NCBI RefSeq assembly: GCF_900102335.1
Contig: NZ_FNBM01000005.1
Location: 124,001 to 188,000, forward strand
Direction of reading: 5' to 3'
Source: Phytopseudomonas seleniipraecipitans
Lineage (GTDB): Bacteria; Pseudomonadota; Gammaproteobacteria; Pseudomonadales; Pseudomonadaceae
Length of the DNA stretch: 64,000 bases
The notes beneath the pieces were generated by a model. It saw only the letters and a program-made list of their open reading frames with translations, ran no database searches and had not been told where the DNA came from. Each line of letters begins with the position of its first letter. The stretch's first letter is position 1. Position numbers and translations under genes: made by a program. Of this stretch, positions 46,144-54,066 are shown one piece after another.

Positions 46144-47244
46144 ATGTCTAACGACTTCCTGTATCCCGTCACTACCCAGACCTGGAGCAACGGCCGCCAC
46201 GTGGTGCGTTGCGTCAAAGTCATTCAGGAAACATGGGATGTTCGCACCTTCTGTTTCATGGCCGACCAGCCGGTGCTGTTCTTCTTCAAGCCGGGGCAGT
46301 TCGTTACCCTGGAGCTGGAGATCGACGGCCTGCCGGTGATGCGCTCCTACACCATTTCCAGCTCACCGTCGGTGCCTTACAGTTTTTCCATCACCATTAA
46401 ACGGGTGCCGGGCGGCAAGGTATCCAACTGGCTGCACGACAACCTCAGCGAAGGTCAGGAGCTGGCGGTGCACGGCCCGGTAGGGCTGTTCAATGCCATC
46501 GACTTTCCCGCCGAGAAGTTACTGTTTCTCAGCGGCGGTGTCGGCATTACCCCGGTGATGTCGATGGCGCGCTGGTTCTACGACACCAACGCCAACGTCG
46601 ACATGGTGTTTGTGCATAGCGCACGTTCGCCAAAGGACATCATCTACCACCGCGAGCTGGAACACATGGCCGCGCGAATCAGCAACTTCAGCCTGCACGT
46701 GATCTGCGAGAAGCACGGTCTGGGCGAGGCCTGGTCAGGCTATCGCGGTTACCTCAATCAGCCGATGCTGGAGTTGATGGCGCCGGATTACCTGCAGCGG
46801 GAAATCTTCTGCTGCGGCCCCACGCCCTACATGAGTGCGGTCAAGCGCTTGCTCGAAGCCAAGGGCTTCGACATGAGCCGCTACCACGAAGAGGCGTTTG
46901 GCCCAGTGCCGGCGGAAGTCCGCCAGGACGTCAGGGAGCTGGCCGAGTTGGCAGCCGACGCACCGCAGGTACCAGCAGCCGATCTCAACCAGGTGTCCTT
47001 TACCAGCACGGGCAAAAGCATCCAGGTTGGACCTGCCGAGACCGTACACACGGCAGCGGCGAAGCTTGGGCTGCATATCCCCAAAGCCTGCGGCATGGGC
47101 ATATGTGGCACCTGCAAGGTGCTGAAAACCTCGGGCGAAGTGGATATGGAGCACAACGGCGGGATCACCGACGAGGACGTCGCCGAGGGCTACATCCTGT
47201 CCTGCTGCAGTGTGCCCCGTAGCGATGTAAGCATCGATTACTGA
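46144..47244 (+). CDS. gbcB: Glycine betaine demethylase reductase GbcB
   Basis: This 366-residue reductase passes electrons from NAD(P)H through FAD and a [2Fe-2S] cluster to GbcA. Domains in order are FAD-binding (PVMRSYTISSSPSVPYSFS), NAD-binding (LFLSGGVGITPVMSMARWF; EIFCCGPTPYM) and a C-terminal plant-type ferredoxin. The cluster cysteines are in CGMGICGTCKVLK plus a distal Cys in YILSCCSVP. The start at 46144 (MSNDFLYPVTTQTW) has GAGAGAACC upstream. It is divergent from gbcA. Confidence 0.95.
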   Translation: MSNDFLYPVTTQTWSNGRHVVRCVKVIQETWDVRTFCFMADQPVLFFFKPGQFVTLELEIDGLPVMRSYTISSSPSVPYSFSITIKRVPGGKVSNWLHDNLSEGQELAVHGPVGLFNAIDFPAEKLLFLSGGVGITPVMSMARWFYDTNANVDMVFVHSARSPKDIIYHRELEHMAARISNFSLHVICEKHGLGEAWSGYRGYLNQPMLELMAPDYLQREIFCCGPTPYMSAVKRLLEAKGFDMSRYHEEAFGPVPAEVRQDVRELAELAADAPQVPAADLNQVSFTSTGKSIQVGPAETVHTAAAKLGLHIPKACGMGICGTCKVLKTSGEVDMEHNGGITDEDVAEGYILSCCSVPRSDVSIDY

Positions 47245-47274
47245 TCAATCGGGAGTTGTCTAAAAAATAACCGA

Positions 47275-47297
47275 CGACCCGCAATGCCGGCGGGTCG
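47275..47297. terminator. Hairpin after gbcB
   Basis: CGACCCGC pairs with GCGGGTCG, 30 bp after the gbcB stop. The T-tract is on the opposite (minus) side, so direction and strength are uncertain. Confidence 0.45.
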
Positions 47298-47871
47298 CGG
47301 GCTGTAGCAAGCGCCAAACAGCTTATCCACAGCCAGACGCACAGCAATTGTGCGTAATCGTCATTCTTGAACCCTGAACGTCTTCATTCGCTGCAACCGT
47401 TGCATACCCGGCTGCCAACTACGTGGCCGCGCATGAACGGAAGTCAGCACTTGGGATACGAAATCGGCCGCAAGTGACCTTGAACTCTTCGAGTTATGCA
47501 CAGAGATGTGCACAGACTTACGAGATAGAAATCACCTGTGGCTTGACCCGCACGCCTGATTTCACTGTTCGATTTTTGATCGTTGCCTTGCAGGCACCGT
47601 CATAAAAGGGCTCTGGCCAGGTGGCGACAGGTTGTGCACAGCTTGATCCACTATCTTTGGGGGCAAACCGCCGAAGAACTACTCACCGCCGCGTAATTCG
47701 AAAAGGCGTGTGACGTAGCTGCACATGTACTGCAGAGCAAAATTGGCGTCGCTCAAAAATTGACCAGAGCGACAGAGGCCCCGCATTTAGAAGCCTGTAG
47801 CGTGTATTTAACAACTTATGCACAAGTCGGCGCACACTATCTGTGTGTAGATAACTTCTTTATCCATAACT

Positions 47872-48192
47872 GGTGAGTGTTTTTTGAACGAATCGCTGTA
47901 GGCCTCTGTATTCGGCAGCTGCAGTTATTTTTCAACAGCCTATCCACCAGGACATACAAGATGTCTGGGGATTATTGTCCACAACACGCCAACGCGAGTT
48001 CGATCATGCTGTGGATGATGGGATCGGTTTTGCGCTGTTCAGAAAATAGGCAGTGAGCGGAATGCTGCGTATTTACTGGGTTATAGCTGTTTATGCACAG
48101 CCTTTTCAGTGGTTGCTGCACAGTGAATGTGTGTAACCCTGAGCTCAATCATTTTCGGGTGAGTGTTTTTCGTACAGTCTGCTGCAGGCCTC
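47872..48192 (+). repeat. Internal duplication with 286-bp offset
   Basis: GGTGAGTGTTTTT recurs at 47872-47884 and 48158-48170. GCTG(T/C)AGGCCTC recurs at 47895-47906 and 48181-48192. Upstream of each copy are a TTATGCACA and a TGTGTGTA in the same order. The unit of roughly 280 bp has therefore been duplicated and then diverged. Confidence 0.7.
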
Positions 48193-48506
48193 GTTTTTAA
48201 AGGCCTTCAGTCTTTTACAGACAGTTTACCAACAATGTATTGCACCTAAATTGGGGATTGTGTGAACGATTTTACCCAGCCGAAGCGACGGAGCTGTTGA
48301 TCAAGCCCGAGCTCAAGCTGTGCCGTGCAAACAGGCAGTGCTCTGTTGCTCGTTGGCGAACCCGGTTTCCAGTTAGCACTGCATGCTTATCCACAGGCAT
48401 TGCAACGTATAGCCAGGAGGTCATTTGGCAGGGCCTGATTGATGAGCGGTAGGCCGTGGCGGCGGATCAATCGGGGATCTGATTCCACCGCCGTCGATGT
48501 TCGCTG

Positions 48507-49547
48507 CTAGCCAGCCATCACTTCGCGGATGGCGGCGGCCAGTTCGCGTACGCGGGCTTCTTCGGTGTCCCATGAGCACATGAAGCGTGCGCCGCCTGCG
48601 CCGATAAACGTATAGAAGCGCCAGCCGCGTGCGGTCAGGGCGGCGAGGGCGGGCTCGGACATTTGCAGGAACACCCCGTTGGCTTCCACGGGGAACATCA
48701 GGCTCACGCCCGGTACGTCCTTGACCAGGTCCGCCAGCAGCTGCGCACAACGGTTGGCATGAGTGGCGTAGCGCATCCAGGCGTCGTTCTGCAGCAGGCC
48801 GACCCAGGGCGCCGACAGGTAGCGCATCTTCGACGCCAGTTGACCGGCCTGTTTGCAGCGGTAATCGAAGTCTTCGGCCAGGTCGCGGTTGAAGAACAGA
48901 ATCGCCTCACCCACCGCCATGCCATTTTTGGTGCCGCCAAAGCAGAGCACATCAACGCCGGCTTTCCAGGTCAGCTCCGCCGGGCTGCAGCCGAGAAAGG
49001 CGCAGGCATTGGAAAAGCGCGCGCCGTCCATGTGCAGGTTGAGGCCCAGTTCGTCGCAGGTCTGGCTGATCGCCTGGATTTCTTCGGGGCGGTATACGGT
49101 GCCGACTTCGGTGGCCTGAGTCAGCGTCACCACGCGAGGCTTCGGGTAGTGGATGTCCTTGCGCTTGAGGGCGATCTCGCGGATCGAAGCCGGTGTCAGC
49201 TTGCCCTGCTCGGTGTGCGCGGTAAGCAGTTTGGAGCCGTTGGAGAAGAACTCCGGCGCGCCGCATTCGTCGGTTTCGACGTGGGCGGTCTCCGAGCAGA
49301 TCACGCTGTGATAGCTCTGACACAACGCGGAAAGCGCCAGGGAGTTGGCCGCCGTGCCATTGAAGGCGAAGAACACGTCGCAATCGGTATCGAACAGGTG
49401 GCGGAAATGGTCAGCGGCGCGGGCGGTCCATTCGTCATCACCATAGGCACGCTGGTGGCCCTGGTTGGCCTGTGCCATGGCTTCCCAGGCTTCGGGACAG
49501 ATGCCCGAGTAGTTGTCGCTGGCGAATTGCTGGGACGTGTCGGTCAT
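48507..49547 (-). CDS. ltaA: Low-specificity L-threonine aldolase
   Basis: This 346-residue PLP enzyme cleaves L-threonine and L-allo-threonine to glycine and acetaldehyde. The PLP-binding lysine is in DVLCFGGTKNGMAVGEA. Other family blocks are FASDNYSGICPEAWEAM at the N-terminus, NGTAANSLALSAL, VTLTQATEVGTVY and LHMDGARFSNACAFLGC. It makes glycine that GlyA, encoded 1.5 kb away, can convert to serine, so its place among the C1 genes fits. The long gene-free region lies downstream of it. Confidence 0.95.
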   Translation of the reverse strand: MTDTSQQFASDNYSGICPEAWEAMAQANQGHQRAYGDDEWTARAADHFRHLFDTDCDVFFAFNGTAANSLALSALCQSYHSVICSETAHVETDECGAPEFFSNGSKLLTAHTEQGKLTPASIREIALKRKDIHYPKPRVVTLTQATEVGTVYRPEEIQAISQTCDELGLNLHMDGARFSNACAFLGCSPAELTWKAGVDVLCFGGTKNGMAVGEAILFFNRDLAEDFDYRCKQAGQLASKMRYLSAPWVGLLQNDAWMRYATHANRCAQLLADLVKDVPGVSLMFPVEANGVFLQMSEPALAALTARGWRFYTFIGAGGARFMCSWDTEEARVRELAAAIREVMAG

Positions 49548-49735
49548 TGCAAGGTCCTTGTCTGCTTCGCCCGGGCGGGCGCATGCCGCTACTTTAGCCC
49601 GCTATGCGGGGGCAATGAACTCGCCCGTGCGACATATTCTTAAAGGCCTTTACTGTGAACTCACAGGCTTCGCTGGGCTCACAAAAGGGGAGAGTTGTTC
49701 AACGACTCGCCGATTCCCCGCTACAGGAGCCCACC

Positions 49736-50035
49736 ATGAGCTACCGACATCTGATCGCCCTCTTCGCACCGCTCGCCTTCGCTTTGCCAGCTGCGGCAGC
49801 GCAGTCCTGGTCGCCCGAGGCCAAGGCAATGTTCGTCCAAGAGTGCGTTAAAGGCGCTCAGGCCGGCCATTCCGAGGAAAAGCTAACTGCTTTCTGTGAT
49901 TGTGCAGCCACCAAGGTCAGCCAGGAATTCAGCGAGGCCGAAATGGCCGATATGAGCAAGCAGGTTCCGCCAGATCCTGCTCTGCAAAAGCGCCTGATGA
50001 CGGCCTCGAGCAGCTGCAATACGCAACTGCAGTAA
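49736..50035 (+). CDS. Small exported cysteine-containing protein, unknown
   Basis: This 99-residue protein has a signal peptide (about 1-22, ending PAAAAQS) and a mature helical domain. The mature part has cysteines in QECVKGAQ, FCDCAATKV and SSCNTQLQ, enough for two disulfides or a metal site. I recognise no named family; a Cx(n)CxC...C pattern occurs in small Pseudomonas periplasmic proteins of unknown role. The ATG at 49736 has an AGGAGCC site; 27 further in-frame codons upstream read through apparent non-coding sequence. It is divergent from ltaA. Confidence 0.7.
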   Translation: MSYRHLIALFAPLAFALPAAAAQSWSPEAKAMFVQECVKGAQAGHSEEKLTAFCDCAATKVSQEFSEAEMADMSKQVPPDPALQKRLMTASSSCNTQLQ

Positions 50036-50139
50036 GCGTGCAAGGGCGGCGCCCGGTTTTTCCTCGCGCCGCCTGCTCGTTTGCTTCGCCGTGCAGTTTG
50101 CCTCTACCGTGCAGCCTCATCCTTGTGTGACGCGTACGC

Positions 50140-50877
50140 ATGTCTACCGCCTCCCCTGTTCATCCCCTGTCGTCTAGCCGAGATGCGGCCCTCGATCTGA
50201 TCAAGTGGCTGGCGCTGCTGACCATGTTGGTCGACCACCTTCGGCATGCCTGGCCGTCGCTCTATTTCCTTTATGTGCCTGGCCGCTTGGCCTTCCCGTT
50301 GTTCTGTCTGGCCATCGCCGCGAATGTCGCGCGGCCGCGAGCCGGTGTGGCCAAAGGCGTACCGCTGAGCTACCTCGGTTGGTTGCTGTTGTTCTCGTTG
50401 TTGTCGGAGTGGCCTTATCGGTTACTGGTGCCAACCACGGAATCGCTCAACGTATTGCCTACTCTGGTGCTTGGCCTGCTGATTGCCACGGCGGTGCAGC
50501 AGCCGCAGCGCCAGTCCTGCTGGCTGGGTGGCGCTGCCTTGCTGGTTGCCGTATTTGGCCACCCGTGGCTGATGTTCGGCGCTTTCGGGGCGGTACTGCC
50601 GGCGGCGTTTCTGCTGGCGCTGCGTAAGCCCTATGCCGGTTGGCTGCTGCCGATGCTTTGCTGCCTGGCGGCGAACTACTGGGCGCCGTTCTACAGCGAT
50701 GCGGCCCGAGGTGACCCGTTCGCCTGGAGCGTGCTCGGCATTTGCCTGTTGGCGCCAGCTATTGGCCTCGCGCTGCTGCGGCACAAGCCGCCGTTTGCCG
50801 TGCCGCCGGTGCGGCGCTGGGCCTATCTGTTCTATCCCGGTCACCTTCTTGTCCTGGTGGCGCTGCGCGCGCTCTGA
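50140..50877 (+). CDS. TraX-family membrane acyltransferase-like protein
   Basis: This 245-residue polytopic protein has about eight membrane helices. It carries the TraX signatures LDLIKWLALLTMLVDHLRHA and GRLAFPLFCLAIAANVA near the N-terminus, and RRWAYLFYPGHLLVLVAL at the C-terminus. F-plasmid TraX N-acetylates pilin; chromosomal homologues in Pseudomonas have no known substrate. No other conjugation gene is present, so a transfer role is unlikely. It sits between the small exported protein and glyA. Confidence 0.85.
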   Translation: MSTASPVHPLSSSRDAALDLIKWLALLTMLVDHLRHAWPSLYFLYVPGRLAFPLFCLAIAANVARPRAGVAKGVPLSYLGWLLLFSLLSEWPYRLLVPTTESLNVLPTLVLGLLIATAVQQPQRQSCWLGGAALLVAVFGHPWLMFGAFGAVLPAAFLLALRKPYAGWLLPMLCCLAANYWAPFYSDAARGDPFAWSVLGICLLAPAIGLALLRHKPPFAVPPVRRWAYLFYPGHLLVLVALRAL

Positions 50878-50899
50878 CGCGCGCGGTCTGCATGCGTAA

Positions 50900-50923
50900 T
50901 TGCGACACCTGCTTATGTCGCAA
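50900..50923. promoter_or_regulatory. 8-bp inverted repeat upstream of glyA
   Basis: TTGCGACA (50900-50907) and TGTCGCAA (50916-50923) form a perfect inverted repeat with an 8-bp spacer, 126 bp before the glyA ATG. It is a good operator candidate for the sarcosine- or betaine-responsive GlxA-type regulators (SouR/GbdR) known to control this operon in P. aeruginosa. Confidence 0.6.
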
Positions 50924-51049
50924 ACGCAATCTCCCGTGGCGTGCATAGGCATCTGGTTGGTGAGGGCGAGTCATACCATCGCCCTACAAGACTCATATCG
51001 AGCAACCGAGCCAGATGCGGCGCCTTCAGGCGCCTCGGGGAGATACGTG

Positions 51050-52303
51050 ATGTTCAGCAAGACAGATCAGATTCAGGGCTACGATGACGCCCTGCTCAGC
51101 GCAATGAACGCCGAGGAGAGTCGTCAGGAACATCACATCGAACTGATCGCCTCGGAAAACTACACCAGCAAGCGGGTGATGGAGGCGCAGGGCAGCGGGC
51201 TCACCAACAAGTACGCCGAAGGTTATCCGGGCAAGCGTTACTACGGCGGTTGCGAGCATGTGGACAAGGTCGAGGCGCTGGCCATCGAGCGTGCCAAGCA
51301 GCTGTTCGGCGCTGATTACGCCAATGTGCAGCCGCACTCAGGTTCGTCGGCCAACAGCGCCGTATACCTGGCGCTGCTGCAGCCCGGCGACACCATTCTC
51401 GGCATGAGCCTGGCTCACGGCGGCCATCTCACTCACGGCGCCAAGGTCAGCTCGTCCGGCAAGCTGTACAACGCCGTGCAGTACGGCATCGATACCGACA
51501 CCGGGCTGATCGACTATGACGAAGTCGAGCGCTTGGCCGTCGAGCACAAGCCGAAAATGGTCGTCGCCGGCTTTTCGGCCTATTCCAAGACCCTGGATTT
51601 CCCACGCTTCCGCGCCATCGCTGACAAGGTCGGTGCCTACCTCTTTGTTGATATGGCACATGTCGCGGGCCTGGTTGCCGCTGGCCTGTACCCGAATCCG
51701 ATTCCATTGGCTGACGTGGTCACCACCACCACCCACAAAACCCTGCGCGGGCCACGTGGCGGGCTGATCCTTGCCAAGGCCAACGAAGAAATCGAGAAAA
51801 AGCTCAACGCCGCTGTGTTTCCTGGCGCCCAGGGTGGCCCGCTGATGCATGTGATCGCCGGCAAGGCGGTGTGCTTCAAGGAAGCCCTGGAGCCGGGCTT
51901 CAAGGACTACCAGGCGCAAGTGATCAAGAACGCCCAGGCGATGGCCGAGGTGTTTATCGAGCGCGGCTTCGATGTGGTTTCCGGCGGCACCGACAACCAT
52001 CTGTTCCTGCTTTCGCTGATCAAGCAGGGCATCACCGGCAAAGACGCCGACGCCGCCCTTGGCCGCGCGGGCATCACGGTGAACAAGAACGCCGTGCCCA
52101 ACGATCCGCAATCGCCATTCGTGACCTCCGGTCTGCGTATCGGCACGCCGGCGGTTACCACTCGCGGCTTCAAGGAAGCCCAGTGCCGCGAACTGGCGGG
52201 TTGGATCGCCGACATTCTCGATCACCTCGGCGATGCCGATGTCGAGGCCCAGGTGGCTGGTCTGGCTGCCGGGCTGTGTGCCGATTACCCGGTCTATCGC
52301 TAA
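51050..52303 (+). CDS. glyA: Serine hydroxymethyltransferase GlyA
   Basis: This 417-residue PLP enzyme interconverts glycine plus 5,10-methylene-THF with serine. The family blocks [74 protein letters not shown] and the PLP-lysine motif [15 protein letters not shown] are all present. The start at 51050 ([15 protein letters not shown]) has GGGAGATACGTG upstream. It stands at the head of the glyA-soxBDAG locus, so this copy serves sarcosine catabolism, consuming the glycine and methylene-THF that SoxBDAG produces. The terminator-like hairpin behind it may reduce sox expression. Confidence 0.96.
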   Translation: MFSKTDQIQGYDDALLSAMNAEESRQEHHIELIASENYTSKRVMEAQGSGLTNKYAEGYPGKRYYGGCEHVDKVEALAIERAKQLFGADYANVQPHSGSSANSAVYLALLQPGDTILGMSLAHGGHLTHGAKVSSSGKLYNAVQYGIDTDTGLIDYDEVERLAVEHKPKMVVAGFSAYSKTLDFPRFRAIADKVGAYLFVDMAHVAGLVAAGLYPNPIPLADVVTTTTHKTLRGPRGGLILAKANEEIEKKLNAAVFPGAQGGPLMHVIAGKAVCFKEALEPGFKDYQAQVIKNAQAMAEVFIERGFDVVSGGTDNHLFLLSLIKQGITGKDADAALGRAGITVNKNAVPNDPQSPFVTSGLRIGTPAVTTRGFKEAQCRELAGWIADILDHLGDADVEAQVAGLAAGLCADYPVYR

Positions 52304-52351
52304 CGCATTGTCGTCACGTCGGAGCTGCCGCTTTGATGCCGTAGGACGAAG

Positions 52352-52378
52352 GAAACCCATCGAGAACTGATGGGTTTC
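52352..52378 (+). terminator. Hairpin between glyA and soxB
   Basis: GAAACCCATC pairs perfectly with GATGGGTTTC around a GAGAACT loop. ACCCTTCC follows, so termination would be partial. Confidence 0.6.
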
Positions 52379-52433
52379 ACCCTTCCTGCGGTTTAGGTGC
52401 GCTCCTTCAGCAAGCAGAATTCAGGAGTCCCTT

Positions 52434-53684
52434 ATGCAGCGCTATTCCGGCTTCGGCCTGTTCAAGCACTCGTTCAGCCACCATGAGAATTGGCAGCGCA
52501 TGTGGCGCAATCCGACGCCCAAGCCGGTGTACGACGTGGTCATCGTCGGCGGTGGCGGCCACGGGTTGGCCACCGCCTACTACCTGGCCAAGGTGTTCGG
52601 CGTGAAGAACGTCGCCGTGGTCGAGAAGGGCTGGTTGGGCGGTGGCAACACCGCACGTAACACCACCATCGTGCGATCCAACTACCTGTGGGACGAGTCC
52701 GCGCAGCTCTACGAGCACGCGATGAAGCTGTGGGAAGGCCTGTCTCAGGATCTGAACTACAACGTCATGTTCTCCCAGCGCGGCGTGTTCAACCTTGGCC
52801 ACACGCTGCAGGATATGCGTGACATCGAGCGCCGCGTCAGCGCCAACCGTCTCAATGGCGTTGATGGCGAGGTGGTCGATGCCAAACAGGTGGCGGAGAT
52901 GATTCCCTACCTGGATTGCTCGAAGAACACCCGTTACCCGGTCCTCGGCGCCTCGCTGCAGCGTCGTGGTGGGGTTGCCCGTCACGATGCGGTGGCCTGG
53001 GGCTTCGCCCGCGCCGCCGACGCCCTGGGCGTCGACCTGATCCAGCAGACCGAAGTGACCGGCTTCCGCAAAGAAAACGGTGCGGTAATCGGCGTGGAAA
53101 CCAATAAGGGCTTCATCGGCGCCAAGCGTGTCGGCGTGGTTGCCGCGGGTAATTCCGGGCACCTGGCCAAGCTCGCCGGCTTCCGTCTGCCGCTGGAGTC
53201 GCACCCCCTGCAGGCGCTGGTCTCCGAACCGATCAAGCCCATCATCGATACCGTGATCATGTCCAACGCCGTGCACGGTTACATCAGCCAGTCGGACAAG
53301 GGCGACCTGGTCATCGGTGCAGGCATCGACAGCTACAACGGCTACGGTCAGCGCGGCTCCTACCCGACCATCGAACACACCCTGCAGGCCATCGTCGAGA
53401 TGTTCCCGGTGCTCTCGCGCGTACGCATGAACCGCCAGTGGGGCGGCATCGTCGATACCACGCCGGATGCCTGCCCGATCATCGCCAAGACGCCGGTGAA
53501 GAACCTGTTTTTCAACTGCGGCTGGGGCACGGGTGGCTTCAAGGCCACCCCGGGCTCGGGTCACGTGTTCGCCGCCAGCCTGGCCAAGGGCGAGATGCAT
53601 CCGCTGGCCAAGGCCTTCTCTATCGAGCGTTTCCATAATGGTGCGCTGATCGACGAGCACGGCGCAGCCGGTGTGGCGCACTGA
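52434..53684 (+). CDS. soxB: Sarcosine oxidase beta subunit SoxB
   Basis: This 416-residue flavoprotein subunit oxidises sarcosine. The FAD-binding motif [19 protein letters not shown] is at about 34-52. HDAV in [17 protein letters not shown] contains the histidine that in this family carries covalent [23 protein letters not shown] and [17 protein letters not shown] form the C-terminal flavin-domain blocks. The ATG at 52434 has AGGAGTCCC. It is the first of four contiguous genes (soxB-D-A-G) encoding the heterotetrameric enzyme that yields glycine, H2O2 and 5,10-methylene-THF. Confidence 0.96.
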   Translation: MQRYSGFGLFKHSFSHHENWQRMWRNPTPKPVYDVVIVGGGGHGLATAYYLAKVFGVKNVAVVEKGWLGGGNTARNTTIVRSNYLWDESAQLYEHAMKLWEGLSQDLNYNVMFSQRGVFNLGHTLQDMRDIERRVSANRLNGVDGEVVDAKQVAEMIPYLDCSKNTRYPVLGASLQRRGGVARHDAVAWGFARAADALGVDLIQQTEVTGFRKENGAVIGVETNKGFIGAKRVGVVAAGNSGHLAKLAGFRLPLESHPLQALVSEPIKPIIDTVIMSNAVHGYISQSDKGDLVIGAGIDSYNGYGQRGSYPTIEHTLQAIVEMFPVLSRVRMNRQWGGIVDTTPDACPIIAKTPVKNLFFNCGWGTGGFKATPGSGHVFAASLAKGEMHPLAKAFSIERFHNGALIDEHGAAGVAH

Positions 53685-53739
53685 TTTTGGCGCCCTCGCT
53701 CACTGAGAGAGGGACGATGGTTTTCTGGAGGTACCGAAC

Positions 53740-54066
53740 ATGCTGCACATCTTCTGCCCTCACTGTGGCGAACTGCGTTCCGAAGAAGAGTTCCACGCCG
53801 GCGGCCAGGCACATATCGCCCGCCCGCTTGATCCGAACGCCTGCACCGACGAGGAGTGGGGCGATTACCTGTTCTTCCGCGACAACCCACGCGGCATCCA
53901 CCACGAGCTGTGGATTCACGCGGCGGGCTGCCGTCAGTACTTCAACGTCACCCGTCACACGGTGAGCTACGAGATTCTCGAAACCTACAAGATCGGCGAG
54001 CGCCCCAGCGTGACTGAGGCTTCGCTCGCCGAGAAAAAGGCCGCTGACCAAGGAGTAACGGCATGA
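53740..54066 (+). CDS. soxD: Sarcosine oxidase delta subunit SoxD
   Basis: This 108-residue small subunit has a zinc-binding site: two N-terminal cysteines in HIFCPHCGELRSEEEF, plus His and Cys downstream (HHELWIHAAGCRQYF). RHTVSYEIL precedes a short polar tail. It stabilises the SoxA-SoxB complex. It starts 55 bp after soxB and overlaps soxA by 4 nt. Confidence 0.95.
   Translation: MLHIFCPHCGELRSEEEFHAGGQAHIARPLDPNACTDEEWGDYLFFRDNPRGIHHELWIHAAGCRQYFNVTRHTVSYEILETYKIGERPSVTEASLAEKKAADQGVTA

Larger units (their letters stand above)
47245..48506. other. 1.26-kb gene-free region dense in DnaA-box sequences
   Basis: No coding frame with a ribosome site or recognisable protein is present. The DNA is visibly A+T-richer than its surroundings. 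It contains perfect TTATCCACA at 47323 and 48387; TTATGCACA at 47494, 47816 and 48091; and one-mismatch boxes TTGTGCACA (47632), TTATCCATA (47860), TTGTCCACA (47975), and, on the minus strand, at 47846-47854 and 48010-48018. An internal duplication repeats GGTGAGTGTTTTT and GCTGyAGGCCTC with a 286-bp offset. It may be a DnaA-titration locus, a degenerate origin, or decayed DNA. Confidence 0.7.

Noticed and set aside
47423..47605. 60-residue open frame within the gene-free gap
   Set aside because: No ribosome site and no domain-like character; it spans a DnaA box and is best treated as non-coding.
48240..48452. 70-residue open frame near the end of the gene-free gap
   Set aside because: No ribosome site; composition is atypical and it contains a TTATCCACA box.
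50140..50877. TraX gene as evidence of a conjugative element
   Set aside because: No relaxase, mating-pair or integration gene nearby; chromosomal TraX-family genes are common, so it is not a transfer marker here.
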